A DNA stretch of 64,000 nucleotides, taken from assembly GCA_023055355.1 (NCBI GenBank), contig JALJCS010000052.1:761501-825500 (forward strand), read 5' to 3'. The DNA comes from Agelaius tricolor. Lineage: Eukaryota > Chordata > Aves > Passeriformes > Icteridae. Below the pieces are notes generated by a model, which saw only the letters and a program-made list of their open reading frames with translations, was not told the DNA's origin and did not search any database. The position numbers and the translations under genes are program-made. This document shows, piece by piece, positions 1 through 13,726 of the stretch (the first letter of the stretch is position 1; each line of letters starts with the position of its first letter).

Positions 1-209
1 TGGAAAAAATGGTGGTTTTCCTGTCCTTGTGTTTGTTTCTCTCAGCTTTGCCTTCCTCCCTCTGCAGTCTCCCTGTAAGATACCTCAGCTCTCCTCCCTG
101 TCTTCTACTGGTGACATTTCATCTCTGAAAAATCAATTCTTCCATTTGGTCAAGATGGAAGTGTCAGTGCACTTTGCTGCAGAGCCTATGAGCAGATGGC
201 AAAGCTTAA

Positions 210-1863
<1,654 letters not shown>

Positions 1864-2856
1864 GCAGAGTCCAGTGCTAGCAGCAGCAGTCCAGAGCTCG
1901 GGAAAGGACACCCCCAAACCCCCAAGAACAGCGGCTGGGTCAGGATCCATCCCCCGCGAGGTGCTGCCTGCATTGTGCTTCAGCCCTCTGGGCAAAGGAT
2001 TCGGTGGCTGCTGCAGCAGCTGTGAGGTGTCCTCTGTTCAAATGGAGAAACAAGCAAACAGAAAAAAGAACAAGCAGAAGTCCCAAACTGCCTTGTCCAA
2101 CCCTTTTGGAGGCAGAACCCCTTTCTCCTCTGCAGCTGCAGCAATCCGAGCAGCGAAGTGTGTTAGTGCCCAGAGGGGCCTGTCTGTGGGGCTCTGCCCC
2201 CTGTGCTGCCTCCAGCTCCCATTTGCCTGCTGCAGTTTTCTGCAGGGTGTCATATCTCAGGGTCCCCTCCAGGTGCTGCCTGCCCTGTGGGACAGAGATT
2301 GCTCTGCTAATGCCACAAACCTGATTTGATAGAGGATGTCACAGCTGCTGCTTTGTCCTGTTGATGCTGTTCTCTGACCCACCAGCCTGCCCAGGTCCAT
2401 GGTGGGCTTGTAAAGCCATGAGGGTGGAGTGCAGGGAGGAGGATCAGGGTTAAATTCCTCGAGAATCAGGTGCACAGGCTGGGAAACTCTCCCTGCACTG
2501 GGGATGCTTTGCTTGACTATACCCACTCACAGCCCACTCGCCATGACAGGTTCCAGCTTTCTGCTCACAGTGGATCAGGACATGTTCTCTGCCATCAGCT
2601 CTTTTCCTGTGCCATTCTCTGACCCTCTGTCCCTTTGGATGACATGGAACCACCTGGGACACAAAATGGCCGTTGGTGGCTGAGGAAGGCCCTGCTAAGA
2701 GGGGACACTGGAGCCCAGGGCACAGGCTCAGTTGGTTCCAGCAGCAGCTGGATCCAGTATTCCCAGTCTGCAGGAGGGGACTTAGCTGAGGCACAGAGCC
2801 AAGGGTGGGGAGCTGAACCACAGCAGCCCCACCAAGCCTTGCTGTGTCTTGAGCCA
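1864..2856. other. SSR2 3-prime UTR and intergenic DNA
   Basis: Presumed 3-prime UTR followed by unique sequence. No further exon, RNA gene or repeat border was recognised. Open frames here look like chance products of GC-rich DNA. Confidence 0.5.
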
Positions 2857-4054
2857 CTACAAGGCCTTGGGGGGCTCCCCCTTCTTATTTTCCATAATTC
2901 CCAGGCCAGTGGACATGCAGTATTGTCCCTCAAATTCTTGTGGCTGTGTCAGGGGTCTTCCCACTGCAAGACTGAAGTCCTCATGTTTGCGGAGAACCCT
3001 TTTGGAATTCTTCTGCCAGTCCTGGCAGCACAGTATCACCATGTTCCCCTCCAGCAGTGCCTGTACCAGCCTCTGCAGCACCAGCCAGTCTGAGGGACAT
3101 GGGACCTGTCACACCTGATGTGACCATTGACTACCCATTGGATAACATCCAGCACATGGATGTTGTTGGACAGAGCAGGAGACAGGCTCTGGTCACACCA
3201 GGGGGGTGACCCATGAAGCTGAGCCTACCCAGAACCCTCGGGGTCCCCATGGGTGCCAGGCTGGGGACACAAATGCCCCTCACCATCTGAGACTCTCACG
3301 GGGGGGTTGACCACTGCCAGGTCTGTCACACATGTAGGTGCCACTCTCAGTGACAGAGAAGTTGTCATGTCTCTCCTGCCCCCAGCACTGCCCGTCCTTG
3401 TACCAGGTGGTGGCACCAGTGAGCCCTGGCAGGTCAGTGTCACCCGGTCCCACAGCACTGGCGTCCAGGGAGGCTCTACGAGGAGCTGGGTGGTCTGAGT
3501 GCCTGTGGGTGACAGGGGACACCAGCCTGCCAGGGCCAGTGTGGGGCTGGGGACAGCGGGATGGGGACGTGGCATCCCCTGAGGACTCACCAGTGAGGCC
3601 GAGGGTCTGGGCTGGAAGAGAGAAAGGACAGGGCTCAGTGGCGGTGGCACTGCAGGTACAGCGGCAGAAGGGCATGGGGTGTGAGGGCTGTCCCCAAAGT
3701 GTCCTTGTGTGACGTGGACCCCTTGGAGACAGGGACACTGTGGCCACCCCGTAGTGAGGCAGGGCACGGGGACGCTGGGGACACCATGGCCACGCCATAC
3801 TGTCAAAGATCACGTCCACCAGCCCCCTGATGCCTCCCCAAATCCCTGTCCCACCATTAATGTCCCCACCTTCCTGCCCCAATGACCCCGGTCACCTCAC
3901 GCACAGGCTCTCCTGGCACTGGGGACTTGAGGGAACCCTGCAGTCCCCCTGTGCCAACTCCCCTCCCTATCCCCGGGGGGTGAAGCCCATGCCCAGGGTG
4001 CTCACCCCACAGGAGCAGCGCCACCTTCCCGACCATCTCGGTGTCCCCAGCCAT
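2857..4054 (-). pseudogene. Fc-receptor-like pseudogene, copy A (truncated)
   Basis: This is the most truncated of four related immunoglobulin-receptor copies. Signal-peptide exon 1 is 4006-4054 (49 nt, MAGDTEMVGKVALLLW) with a good GTGAGC donor. The 21-nt second signal exon is 3591-3611. The first Ig exon is 3284-3502: it begins TQTTQLLVEPPW and reaches VTLTCQGS, but about seven bases are missing compared with copy C, so the TWYKD strand is in another frame. A degenerate second Ig piece lies at about 2880-3080 (LVQALLEGNMVILCC) and then decays. No third Ig, membrane or tail exon was found before SSR2. Known FCR family members are leukocyte surface receptors with this exon layout; function here is unlikely. 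Confidence 0.75.
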
Positions 4055-4259
4055 GTGCACTGGCTGTCACTCGCTGCTGTGGCCACTGCTCCACTGGGTG
4101 GTGGCTCTTTGGATGAAGGGGAAGGAAGCGAGGTCACCTCTTGTCCCCATGTGTAGGTGGCCCTTGGTCAGGGCAGGGTGGGGACCTTGTGGGACATGGG
4201 GTGATGGTGGGACATGGTGGGAACATTGTGTTGCCTGAATTTGGAGGCTGAGGCTGTGT

Positions 4260-4680
4260 AGGGAGCCAGGGAGGGGTGTCCAGGGCAATGGGGTGCCCAG
4301 GGATGGAGTCCCATGGGAATGGGGATCCCAAGGCTTGGGTAGACTCAGAATCGCAGATGAGGGTCCCAAAAGAATGTGACCTCCAGGGATTTGTGATCAT
4401 GGGGTGGACGCTGAGGAATGGGGATGCCAGGGGAAAGGAGGGACTCTTGTGAGAATGGGGGTCCTGGGGGAATCAAGGGAAGGGGTGTCACAGGGTCTGG
4501 AATTACCAGGATGGGGTTCCTTGGGAATGGGTATCCCAAGGAATTGCAGTCCAGGGTTGGGGGGGGGGGGGGGGGGGGGGCCCAGGGAAGGGGAGATAGA
4601 AGGAAATGAGATTCCATGGTTGGGATCCCAGGGGAATGGGGATGGCAGGGATGGGCAGTGGCTGGGTGGGCCCATGGGTC
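4260..4680. repeat. GGGAATGGGG-type degenerate minisatellite with a 22-G run
   Basis: Irregular copies of a GGAATGGGGATCCC-like unit lie just upstream of the copy A start codon. A run of 22 G occupies 4559-4580. The complementary CCCATTCCC array precedes copies C and D, so it belongs to the duplicated receptor unit. Confidence 0.7.
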
Positions 4681-5279
4681 ACAGCTTCTTCCCTGGATGC
4701 CTCAGATTTTGGGATGACCCAGGGCCCAGCATTGCCTCCCTGGGGTGCTCATTTCCTGTGCATGCATCACATGGAGGTCCTGGGTAGCTTGGCCTCTGTG
4801 CCCTCCCCTGCCCTTGTCCTTTTCTTCTCTTTATTTTTCTAATTTTTCCTCATTTTTGTGCCATGTCCCCTCACCCCTGGTTCCTGGCTCAGCAATCCCG
4901 GGGAGCACATGAGCAGGGAATGGACTGGGGGACCCAGGTGAGGGGGGAAAATGGGGTGAGGTGGTGCAGGGAAGAGTAGGGAGGCCATGTGGGATGGAGG
5001 TGTTGGGCTGTGCCCTCTCAACACTTTCTTTTTCCTGGACAAGAAGGAAGAGGCCATTTGTGCTGAGTCAGATGGGGAAAGGGGGGGTTCTGTCTTGGAG
5101 GGCACATCCAGAGGCTCCTGTCCTGGGAGGTCCCTGTTCTGGGGTTCACCTGAGGGAAACCAGTCCAGGGGGTGACACATCATGGCATGGGGCATCCTGT
5201 CCATGGGGGTGGTGGTGCCACCTGTCGAAGAGGTGGCACATCTTCGGGACTCCTGTCTATCCAAGTGTGAGGCCCAGCC

Positions 5280-5650
5280 ATGGCCCAGCCCCACTGCACA
5301 GGGATGGCCATTGCCCAGCCCTGCTCTGCCCAGCCCCAGGTGGCAGCCAGCACCTGAGGGTCCCCCCCGCCCTTTTGGCTTTGATTCTGGCAGCTTTAGA
5401 GCTGCTGCAAAGGTGAGAATTCTGGGGGCGGAAAAGGCCTGCCTGTGGTTTGCTCAGCCCTGCAAGAAGCACAAACCCCAAAGGGAGCCCAAGTAGTGGT
5501 TCTGAGAGGGCCTTTGATGGTTTTCAGAGCAGGACTGGATGGAAACCCCCCATGCAAGGGCAGCTGTGAGGGAACCAGTCTGGAAATGCAGCAATTGATC
5601 ATTTGTTCCCTCTTGCCAAGGGACTGAGAGAACCACAAAACTACTGAAAT
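5280..5650. repeat. Segmental-duplication block shared with 27.3-27.7 kb and 35.4-35.7 kb
   Basis: The sequence around TTTGCTCAGCCCTGCAAGAA and CCTTTGATGGTTTTCAGAGC recurs in inverted orientation upstream of receptor copies C and D. Long identical stretches are visible by eye. It lies on the upstream side of copy A in the same order as in the other units. No coding exon is recognised in it. Confidence 0.75.
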
Positions 5651-6395
5651 CCCACAACAATCTGCTCAACAGCCTGACCTGGACCCTCCTTCTCCTTCCT
5701 GCCGGATGCCCCGCACCCACCACAGCCGCTCTCTCACTGCCCTCTTGCACCTGGATGGGGAGAGAAAATTGAACAAAAGTTTTCTGGTTTGAGACAAGGA
5801 CCAGGAGAGATCACTCATCAAATCCTGTCACGTGAAATGCAGGCTCAGAATTAGCAACATGAATTGAATATTTGCTGACAAAATCGGAGCAGGATAAAGA
5901 GAAGTCAAATAAACCCTTCAAAACACCTTCCCCCCCACCCCAACCTCCCTCCAGCAGCACAGGGAGATGGGAAGGGGGGCCCCGGGCAGTTTGGCACAGG
6001 TTGTTTCTGCTGCTGCTCAGCCAGAGTAGTTGCAGTTCTTGCCCTTCACCAAACTGGGGTCCCTGCCTTCCATGGGAGTCTCTTCTCCAGCGATTTCTTC
6101 AGTGGGAGTCCTTCCTGCGGGCTGCAGCTCTGCCCCAGCTGCTCCAGGCTGAGGCTCTTCCTTGCCCAGGCTCAGTGCCCCAGGAACTGCTCAAGCAGGG
6201 GCTTTCTATGGGCTCACAACTCCCTTTGGGCATCCTCTGCTTGGCCAGGGGCTCCTGCAGGGCTGCAGGGGGGTGTCTGCTCCCTGGGGACCCCCACAGG
6301 TTTTGGGCAAATCTCTGGAGACCCTTATGCCCCTCTTTCCTTCCTGCAGGGCTGTTCCTCTCGCAGCCTTGGAGTGAAAACCAGGTTCACTCTCC
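5651..6395. other. Unassigned intergenic stretch
   Basis: Unique-looking GC-rich DNA upstream of an LTR. Nothing further can be supported. Confidence 0.4.
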
Positions 6396-6948
6396 TGTGA
6401 AAATTTAAAAAGTTTAATAAAGGACAATAGGAGACAAGGACCATAAAGCAAAAGTTGGCACTCAGCCAAGAGCATGCTGTTCTCTTTGGGGATCCCCCTT
6501 AAATACCTTTTCCCTTATATCAGCCTGTTGGGTATTCATAGACCCTTATGCATAGTAAACTTTTCCCCCAAATTAGTTTACATGTTCCAAGAACTGTTCA
6601 GCATATCTCCACCTTGGATCCGCCTTTTTAGAGGATGCATATTTCTGGGTTGTGCTTTTAGTCCTTTTTTATCATCATCTTCAGTTTTGGGCCTTGGTCC
6701 ACACTGTCTTCAGATGGTGAGTGCTGATAGTTGGCAGATCTGTAGCAGGTGTCCTCATCCTATGTTCATCGGATGTTATCCAATCCAAGCAGGCATTTTA
6801 ACACAAGCATACTTATATCAGCTATTTCACTACTATGTCTAAGATTAATTAATACCAGAAATAAAAATTATATCTTTACAACAAAGCTACTTTCACATCC
6901 CACATATAAAATCCATTATAACATTTGCAAAAAGCCAATATTATAACA
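6396..6948 (-). mobile_element. Solo LTR, ERVL-like family
   Basis: Starts TGTGAAAATTTAAAAAG and ends CCAATATTATAACA on the plus strand, resembling the LTRs at 12.6-13.2 kb and 40.9-41.2 kb. The AT-rich polyadenylation end lies at the left, so it reads on the minus strand. No target duplication was found, so borders may be off by several bases. Confidence 0.6.
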
Positions 6949-7097
6949 TGTATCTATCCTCTTGGCTGCCTCAATTCCATCTCTGCCTTCCCTTGGATTT
7001 GCCCTTCCCAGCTCTCAGAGCTTCCACACCAACATCCCCGTCCCCCATGCCCCGTCTGCTCCAGGACATCCTGTCAGTCCCGGGAGCTGTTGGGGGC

Positions 7098-7111
7098 GCT
7101 GCCATGGCAAC
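7098..7111. promoter_or_regulatory. RFX X-box-like motif upstream of CFAP45
   Basis: GCTGCCATGGCAAC is a nearly symmetrical RFX X-box (pattern GTNRCC-N(0-3)-RGYAAC, one mismatch). X-boxes drive ciliary genes, and CFAP45 coding begins within about 450 bp downstream. It sits in a GC-rich stretch compatible with a promoter. Function is inferred. Confidence 0.65.
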
Positions 7112-7539
7112 AGTCGGTCCCGACGTGTCTCGACAGTGGCTTTGGGCACTTTGTCACAATCGGTTCAGACACATCCCAACCCTTGGTCCCATCACATTGG
7201 GATGTCGGCTCCAGGACATTGTCACACCTCCAACACTCTATGAGAGTGCCATGGCAGGCGCGAAAACTGGCTCAGGGTCTCGGTCCCTCTGTCCGGGAGA
7301 CTCCTCCCGGGGATCCCTCCTCCCGCGCCGTCAGCAGCTTCGCCCACCAGGATTTCAGTCCCTCCTTCCCAAGGTCTGCCCTCGGTCTTCCCCTGACCCC
7401 CAGCCCCTCCGGCCCCTTTTGGTCATGCCCCTGAGGGCACATCCCGATTGAGGATCCAGAGCTCCTCCCAGGATCAGTTGGTGTCCAGGGAGCACTGAGC
7501 GTGGGGATTTCGGATCCCTCACATCGTCCTTTCCCACAG

Positions 7540-10500
7540 GTCACGGGCTCCAGCAGCCCCATTGTGATTCTTCAGGATGTGCCCAAACCGCCTGAATCAC
7601 AGCCCTCTGTCAGATATAAACCAAAGACCACCAGAATCATCACCAGGGACCTGATCCGGGACCTCGTGTAAGGCTGTGCCCAAGCCCTGAGGGGTTTTGG
7701 GAGAATGGGTGTCAGCGCAGCATCCCAAAATCTCTAGGGAACAGGGATTGGCAGTGTGCCCTGGCCACCCCTGGGGATCCTGCCCCCTGCATCCCAGCCT
7801 GGTGCCACTTTCACCACACTTTCCCTTCCCACCTCACCCCAAAACAAGAGAGCCAGGTCCCCAAGGCTTCCTCAGCACTTCCCATATTGATCTGGTCTGA
7901 CATGGTGGCTGAGTGGGCAGCTCAGGGAGCACAGGGACCTGTTGTGGTCACCATGCCACTAAGCTCTCTCCCTGTGCCCCCCAGCATTCCCCAGGAGAAG
8001 CCCCAACTGTGTCTCATCATTGGAGAAAAGGAATATGAGAAACTTAAGGAATCAGCTCGAGCCCCAACTGAGGTGGAGCATTGGGACAGGCTGAAGACGC
8101 TGAGAGCCAGACAGGACGCTGCTTTTGTAGGCATTTCCCTTTCTGCTTCCCCCTTTTCTGGCTCCACAGCTGGGTTTGAGGGGTGGTGGTTCCCGCAGGG
8201 GGTCCTCCCTCTGTCCACCACATTTTGGGGCACAGGGGAGGCTGCAGGGCTCAGGGCTTCACTGAGAGCTGGGCAGCATCCCTGAAGGCCCAGCACTGCC
8301 AACCTTCGAAGGGCATGGGGTGTCTGCCCAGAGATGTGGGGAGGGGTGCCCATGGGCGTGCCAGGAGCCCGACATGTTCCCACTCAGTGTTGGGAATGCA
8401 GCACCTGAAGTGTGACCCCTGTGAGCCCTTGGGAAGGTGCCCAGGATTGGGCAGCACTCTCTGTCCCCACAGGAAGCCCTGAAAAAGGCCCAGATCGAGG
8501 AGCAGAGAAAGGCAGAACTGGAGGCCGAGAGAGACCATCAGAGAGAAGTGGAGGAGGAGCTGCAGCAGGAGGAGCAGAAGCTGCTGCAGCGGGTGACAAG
8601 GATGAGGCTGGAGCAGGAGGAAGACGTGCGGGAACTGAACGCGGTAGGGCCGGCGCTCCCCTCTGTCACCTGGCACTGCTGAGCCTCCCTTGCTCCTCGT
8701 GCTCCCAGGCTCTTCTTCTCCTTCCCTGGCCCTCCCTGCTCCCTGTGTCCCAATGCGGCTCCAAGCCACTGACACCTCTTGTCCTCACAGCTGTTCCTCA
8801 ATGCCAAGTGCAACATGATCCGGGACAAGCAAGTCCTGGAGAAGCAGATGATCCTCAAGGAACTGGCGGAGGAGGAGAAGCGCCTGGATAAGATGATGGA
8901 AATGGAGCGGGAGAAGGGCATGGAGGTCCAGGAGGAGCTGGAGCGCCAGAGGAAGCAGGAGCTGATGAGGTGAGCAGGAGGCTCCCTCTTCCCCATGGAG
9001 GCATCTGGTCCATTCCAACCACACCAGCCCTGTCCATGCCAGTGTTCCCAAGATGGGGAGCAGGATGGAGCCACAGGAGACCCTTCTGCTCTTGTATTTC
9101 CAGAGCCCGGCAGGACATTGTGAAACAGATGGAGCAGAATGCAGAGGAGAGGGCATTGAGGGCTGAGGAGCTGTACCAGGAGGGCCAGAGGCAGCTGGAG
9201 CGACTGGAGCAGATGAAGAGGGAGGATCGGAAGGTGGGAGCAGGGAACAGGGGGGTGCAGGGAGGTTTCCACCTGGCTGGAAAGGGATTGGCAGAGCTGG
9301 ATCAGCTACACTCAGGGAGTGGGGACAGCATCCAGCAGGATCAGAGCTATGGTCCCTTGGGGACATAGTGACATCCCAGGGTGGTGGCCCAAAGCCTGCC
9401 TGCCCTGAGTGATGAGGATGGAAGAGCACTGGACTTGGTGGTCTCCAATACTGCATGGCATTTCCAGGCCTGGGAGCAGAAACAGGAGCGACTAAAGCAA
9501 ATCCATGCTGATATTAAACATTTCAATGTGGAAAGCCAGAGGCTGAAGGATCAACAGCGGGAGCAGGAGAGGTTGGAGGATGAGCGGGTGCTGGAGCAGC
9601 AGCGGCAAAAGGCTGTAAGAGCAGTGGGCTCTTGGTAGGGTGGGCAGGGGCTGCAGGAGCTGTCCTCGGGCTCTGTCCCATCCTGGGGCGCTGTCCCATT
9701 CTGGGGCTCTGTCCCACCCTGGGGCTCTGTCCCATCCTGGGGCTCTGTCCTACCCTGGCACTCTGTCCCCCGTAGGAGCGTGAGGCCGCCTTGGAGGCGG
9801 AACAGCAACAACTGCACCTGGAGAAGGAGAAGGAGCTGGCCCGGCTCAGGGCCACACAGGAGCGGGCCCAGGACTGGCAGGCAGAGCAGGTGAGTGGCCC
9901 AGGAACAGGTGACGTGCTCCCCTGCCATTGTCCCTGTCCCCAGACTGGCGAAGGGGCAGCACCCCTGGATGTGGGGGGTCTGTAGGACCAGCCCCTGGAG
10001 CCAGGGTATGTCCTGAAGCAGAGCTAAAGCCATGGCCAAGGGCTTCCATGGGTGCCCCTGAGGGAAGCCTAGCACTGTGTCCTATTTGGGCAGGATGCTC
10101 TGAGGGCCAAGAGGAACCAAGAGGTCGCAGACCGGGAATGGCGGCGGCGGGAGCTGGAGAAGGCACGGAAGAAGGTCGAGCTGGAGCAGCAGCTGAAGCA
10201 GGACCGGCTGGAGCAGGTGGCCCAGAAGGAGCAGTACCTGGCCATGCAGGTGCAGCAAGACCGCCAGGAATTCCAGAGGGTGCTCAGGTGAGGCACACGG
10301 GACTGAGGGATGGCTGAGGTTGGTGGCCAGGGGCTCCCAGTTCCAGCTGGTGGCTCTGGGGGCTCCAGTGCCAGCCCAGGTGCTGTGCCAGATGTGGGGG
10401 GATGTGGTGGGGTCACTGAGCCAACCCAGCTCTCCCACAGGGCCCATCAGGAGCAGCTGGAGCGGGAGAAGCTGGAGCAGGAGCAGAGGGAGCTCCGGCA

Positions 10501-10914
10501 GCGTGCCCATGCCGAAGATCTCCGGCGGCAGATCCAGGAGCTGCAGCAGGAGCGGGAGCGGGAGCGGGCGGCTCTCATTGAGGAGGGCCGGCGGCTGCAG
10601 AAGGAGGTCTGGCAGCGCAGCCAGCGCCTCACCCAGTTCAGACAGCAGAAGCTGCAGGAGTTCAGGTCAGGGGCTGCCAGTGCTGCTTCCCTGTGCTCCT
10701 TGGGCTCCCCGAATCCTTCCTGGTGTCCCAGCCTGGGCCACCACCCAGGTCCCTCTGCATCCTCAGCAAACGAGACCTGCTCTGGGGCCATGGTCCCAGA
10801 TCCATTGGGAACCTGATGGATTCTTTCCTCTGCAGAGCCACTGGAATGCCCGAAAAGTACTGTGCCCAGGTGGAGCGCAAAGCCCAGAGCCAAGCCAACA
10901 GAGCCCCCTCCTAG
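7540..10914 (+). CDS. CFAP45: Cilia- and flagella-associated protein 45 (first exon not located)
   Basis: CFAP45 is a coiled-coil microtubule inner protein of motile cilia and sperm flagella. Exons read with good splice sites: 7540-7667, 7985-8126, 8473-8643, 8791-8969, 9104-9233, 9468-9614, 9776-9889, 10094-10287, 10441-10665 and 10836-10914. Together they make 1509 nt in one frame ending in TAG. Diagnostic pieces are ITRDLIRDLV, LNAKCNMIRDKQVLEKQ, RAKRNQEVADREWRR and the C-terminal ATGMPEKYC. The protein is almost entirely charged helix, rich in Glu, Arg and Gln, as in other vertebrates. The N-terminal roughly 45-50 residues should lie in an exon between the X-box and 7540; an ATG at 7250 is possible but unproven. 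I see no frameshift or stop, so the gene looks functional. Confidence 0.95.
9655..9775. repeat. Intronic minisatellite, about 21-bp unit
   Basis: About five copies of a CTGTCCCATCCTGGGGCT-type unit lie in the CFAP45 intron before the exon at 9776. The last copy runs up to the acceptor, so repeat-number change could alter the polypyrimidine tract. Confidence 0.85.
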
Positions 10915-10987
10915 GCCCCAGCCCCACCAGGAACCAGCTCCAATTCCCCACGGATTTGGGGTTCCATTTGCATTGACTAAATTTTCC

Positions 10988-10993
10988 AATAAA
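10988..10993 (+). terminator. CFAP45 polyadenylation signal
   Basis: Canonical AATAAA about 75 bp after the stop codon, followed by a TG-rich stretch. Confidence 0.85.
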
Positions 10994-11785
10994 CAATGTT
11001 TCTGAGAAGATGGTGTTTTCCGTCCTTCCCTGGCCTCAGGGCTGTTTGGGAGGAGCTGTCCTCAGGGCTGGAGGAGCCTTGAGGTTCCTTGTCCCACATG
11101 TCCCACTCTGGGGTTGTGTTACAGGTTTAGGCTTATTAGTGAATTTTTGCCATTTGTCATCTTAAAGATGATGGAAGAAAGAGGGGGTGATGCCCCAGGG
11201 ATGGATGGCAGGTGAGTAAGTTAACAAAAGAAGTGGGTGATCGCTCTGGCTAACCACCTGTTACAAACAATCCAGACCCCAAGTGGGAATGAGTTATAGA
11301 AGTTTTACTGAGAACAAAAAAAATCAGCAAAGCAAAAGAGACTGTGCTTGGGAGCATGGCAAAATGCCAGAGGCTCATGCGCAAAAATGGTGGGTCCATC
11401 TTTTATACCCCTGATATTGCATCAGCTTTATGCACATTTATGCATATTCCCTGACTGGGAAGGACTGGCAGAAACACCCCATTCTAAGTGGCCCAGATGC
11501 CCCATGGATCCTGGGCATTGACTACCCCAGGAACAGGTACTTCGAAGACCCAAAGGGAAGTCGATGGGCTTTTGGAATCGCTGCTGTGGAAACAGAAGGA
11601 ATTGAGCAACTGAACACCTTGCCTAGACTGTCCAGTTGGTTCTGGACATCACCAAACGAGAGAAACGGCCAAAGCTCTCCCTCTGCACTGACACATGGAT
11701 GACAGCCAATGTTCTGTGGGGGTGGCTGGACAGACAGGAAGAGGCCAATTGACAATGTAAAGAGAAACCCATCTGGGCTTCTGAA

Positions 11786-13312
11786 ATGTGGCAAGACATC
11801 ACCATCCAGGTGGAGAAGCCGATTGTGAGAGTCCACCATGGAGATGCACACGTGCCTAAGAGTCAAGCCAACAAGGAACATTGGAATAACGAACTGGCAG
11901 ACCAGGTTCCCCCAGTCAAAGCATCACAGGTAGATCTGGACTGGCAGCACAAGGGAGAGTTGTTTCTGGCTCCATGGGCCCATGATGCCTCAGGTAGAGA
12001 TTTCACTTCTAAGTGGGCACAAGGCCAAGGGGTGGATTTAACCATGGACGCCATCTCCCAGGTTACCCACGAGTGTGAGACATGTGCTGCCGTTAAGTAG
12101 GCTGAGAGAGTAAAGCGTCTGAGGAATGGTGGGCGTTGCAATAAGTAGAGGTAGGGAAAGGCCTGGGAGTTTGATTACATTGCACTGCCACAAACCCGCC
12201 AAGGTAAGTGCTATGTGCTCACCATGGTGGACACAATCACCAGATGGCTGGAGATGCACCCAGTGCCTCACACTACTGCCCAGCACACCATCCTGGGCTT
12301 GGAAAAATAAGTCCTGTGGTGATATGGCATCCCAGAGTCAGATCATGGAACTCATTTCAGGAATAGCTTAGTTACCACCTGGGCACAAGAACACAGTGTT
12401 GAGTGGGTGTATCACATCCCCTACCATGCACCAGCTGCTGGAAAGGTTGAACAGTGTCATGGATGGTTGAAAACCACTCAAAGAGCTTGCATCGGGGGAC
12501 CTTCAAGCACTGGGATCAGCATTCAGCAAAGGCTACATGGCCAGTCAACACCAGAGTCCCTTCACACTGTAGATGTGCCAATTACTTGTTTTTAAAATTT
12601 AAAAAGTTTATTAGTAATAAAATGGTTATAAAAATAGTAATACAATTAGAATAATAATAATTTGGACAATTTGAATTAGGACAATATGAGATAATAGAAA
12701 CAAAGAGTTACGGACGTCTGGGTACCTTTTCCTGGGCAGCATAAGTTTGAAAAAGGACATCCGTTAACAAAGGATTAACCCTTAAAAACAATAGCCTGTT
12801 GCATATTCATACATCTCATACATGATGCATAAATTCCACTAAAATACAGGATTCTGTCTGGTCATCATCAACTTCCTCATAATCCTAACAGCATCATCCT
12901 GCCCGAGCGAGGTGGGAAGAAGTTAGTTTCTCCTGATAATGGAGCAATAAATTCTCTTTCTTTGAAAGATTTTTTAGGTGTCCTGTGGCTGCTATCTTGG
13001 TGTGAGTTCTTTCTTTAGGAAAAAAGTATCCTACGTAGCATAGTTTCTATTTTAACATTTTGTTATAACCTAAAACAATATTTAACACACTACTTGAGAG
13101 AATTAATACAGCACTTCTTTCTAACACAACACATATAATATTCATTTTAATATTTGCGAAAAGCCAATCATAAAATATGCATTTTTCACAGTCCCTGTGG
13201 TACAGCTGAGAGGCCTGTTAGGGAAAACAGTTTGGATTAACCATGCCTCAGGAAATGGCAAACTCACTCATGGGATTGTTTTTGCTCAAGGACCAGGTTG
13301 CACCTGGTTGGT
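11786..13312 (+). pseudogene. ERVL pol remnant (RNase H end and integrase)
   Basis: At 11786-12100 an open piece ends in a zinc-binding-like HECETC. After a stop come YVLTMVDTITRWLE (first catalytic Asp region), SDHGTHF (second Asp) and the third region KVEQCHGWLKTT. The C-terminal piece LLGKTVWINHASG resumes after the LTR at 13191. Several stops and frameshifts make it non-functional. Confidence 0.75.
12587..13190 (-). mobile_element. Antisense solo LTR inside the ERVL integrase
   Basis: Plus-strand borders are TGTTTTTAAAATTT and ATGCATTTTTCACA, so on the minus strand it begins TGTGAAAAATGC. Integrase coding stops just before it and resumes just after it, which shows a later insertion. A clear target duplication was not found. 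Confidence 0.7.
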
Positions 13313-13526
13313 GACATGAAAGGCAGAGAAACATGATGTATCCCTCAAAGAGATCTTATCTTTGGGTGAACTGTCTGTGATGCCACTGCACCTGTAGCTG
13401 TATCTTGATGTGTATATATATATAAATAAATATAAATATCTATAGAATTTGAATAATGCAAGTATGTACATAGTTGAAAAGTCTTAAGTTCAATGTTCAT
13501 ATGGGGAAAAAATTCAGGATGGGTAA

Positions 13527-13726
13527 TGTTATGAATTTAGGGTTCTCAGTGAATTTTTTCCTATTGGCATCCTGAAGGTGCTGGGAGTGGGAGAGGGTGA
13601 CTCCTAGATGAACAGCCAGCAGTCAAGTCACATGGAAAGAGTGGCTGATAGCCCTGGCATTCCAACAGAATCACTTGGAGGGGAATAAACCTTTTAAATT
13701 TTAAAAGTGTGCAGTTGTTTCTCACA
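13527..13726 (+). repeat. Right LTR of the ERVL remnant
   Basis: About 200 bp from TGTTATGAATTTAGG to TTGTTTCTCACA, with AATAAA at 13684, giving plus orientation. Confidence 0.55.

Larger units (their letters stand above)
11117..13726 (+). mobile_element. Decayed ERVL-type (class III) endogenous retrovirus
   Basis: A left LTR remnant beginning TGTTACAGGTTTAGG at 11117 matches the right LTR at 13527, which begins TGTTATGAATTTAGG. Between them lie plus-strand integrase remains and an antisense LTR at 12587-13190. Gag and most of RT are missing. The piece at 11280-11430 looks like another LTR scrap and is not assigned. Confidence 0.65.

Noticed and set aside
8251..9456. Long antisense frames opposite the CFAP45 exons (174, 223 and 244 codons)
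   Set aside because: They are shadows of Glu/Arg/Gln-rich coiled-coil coding and cross several well-supported splice sites.
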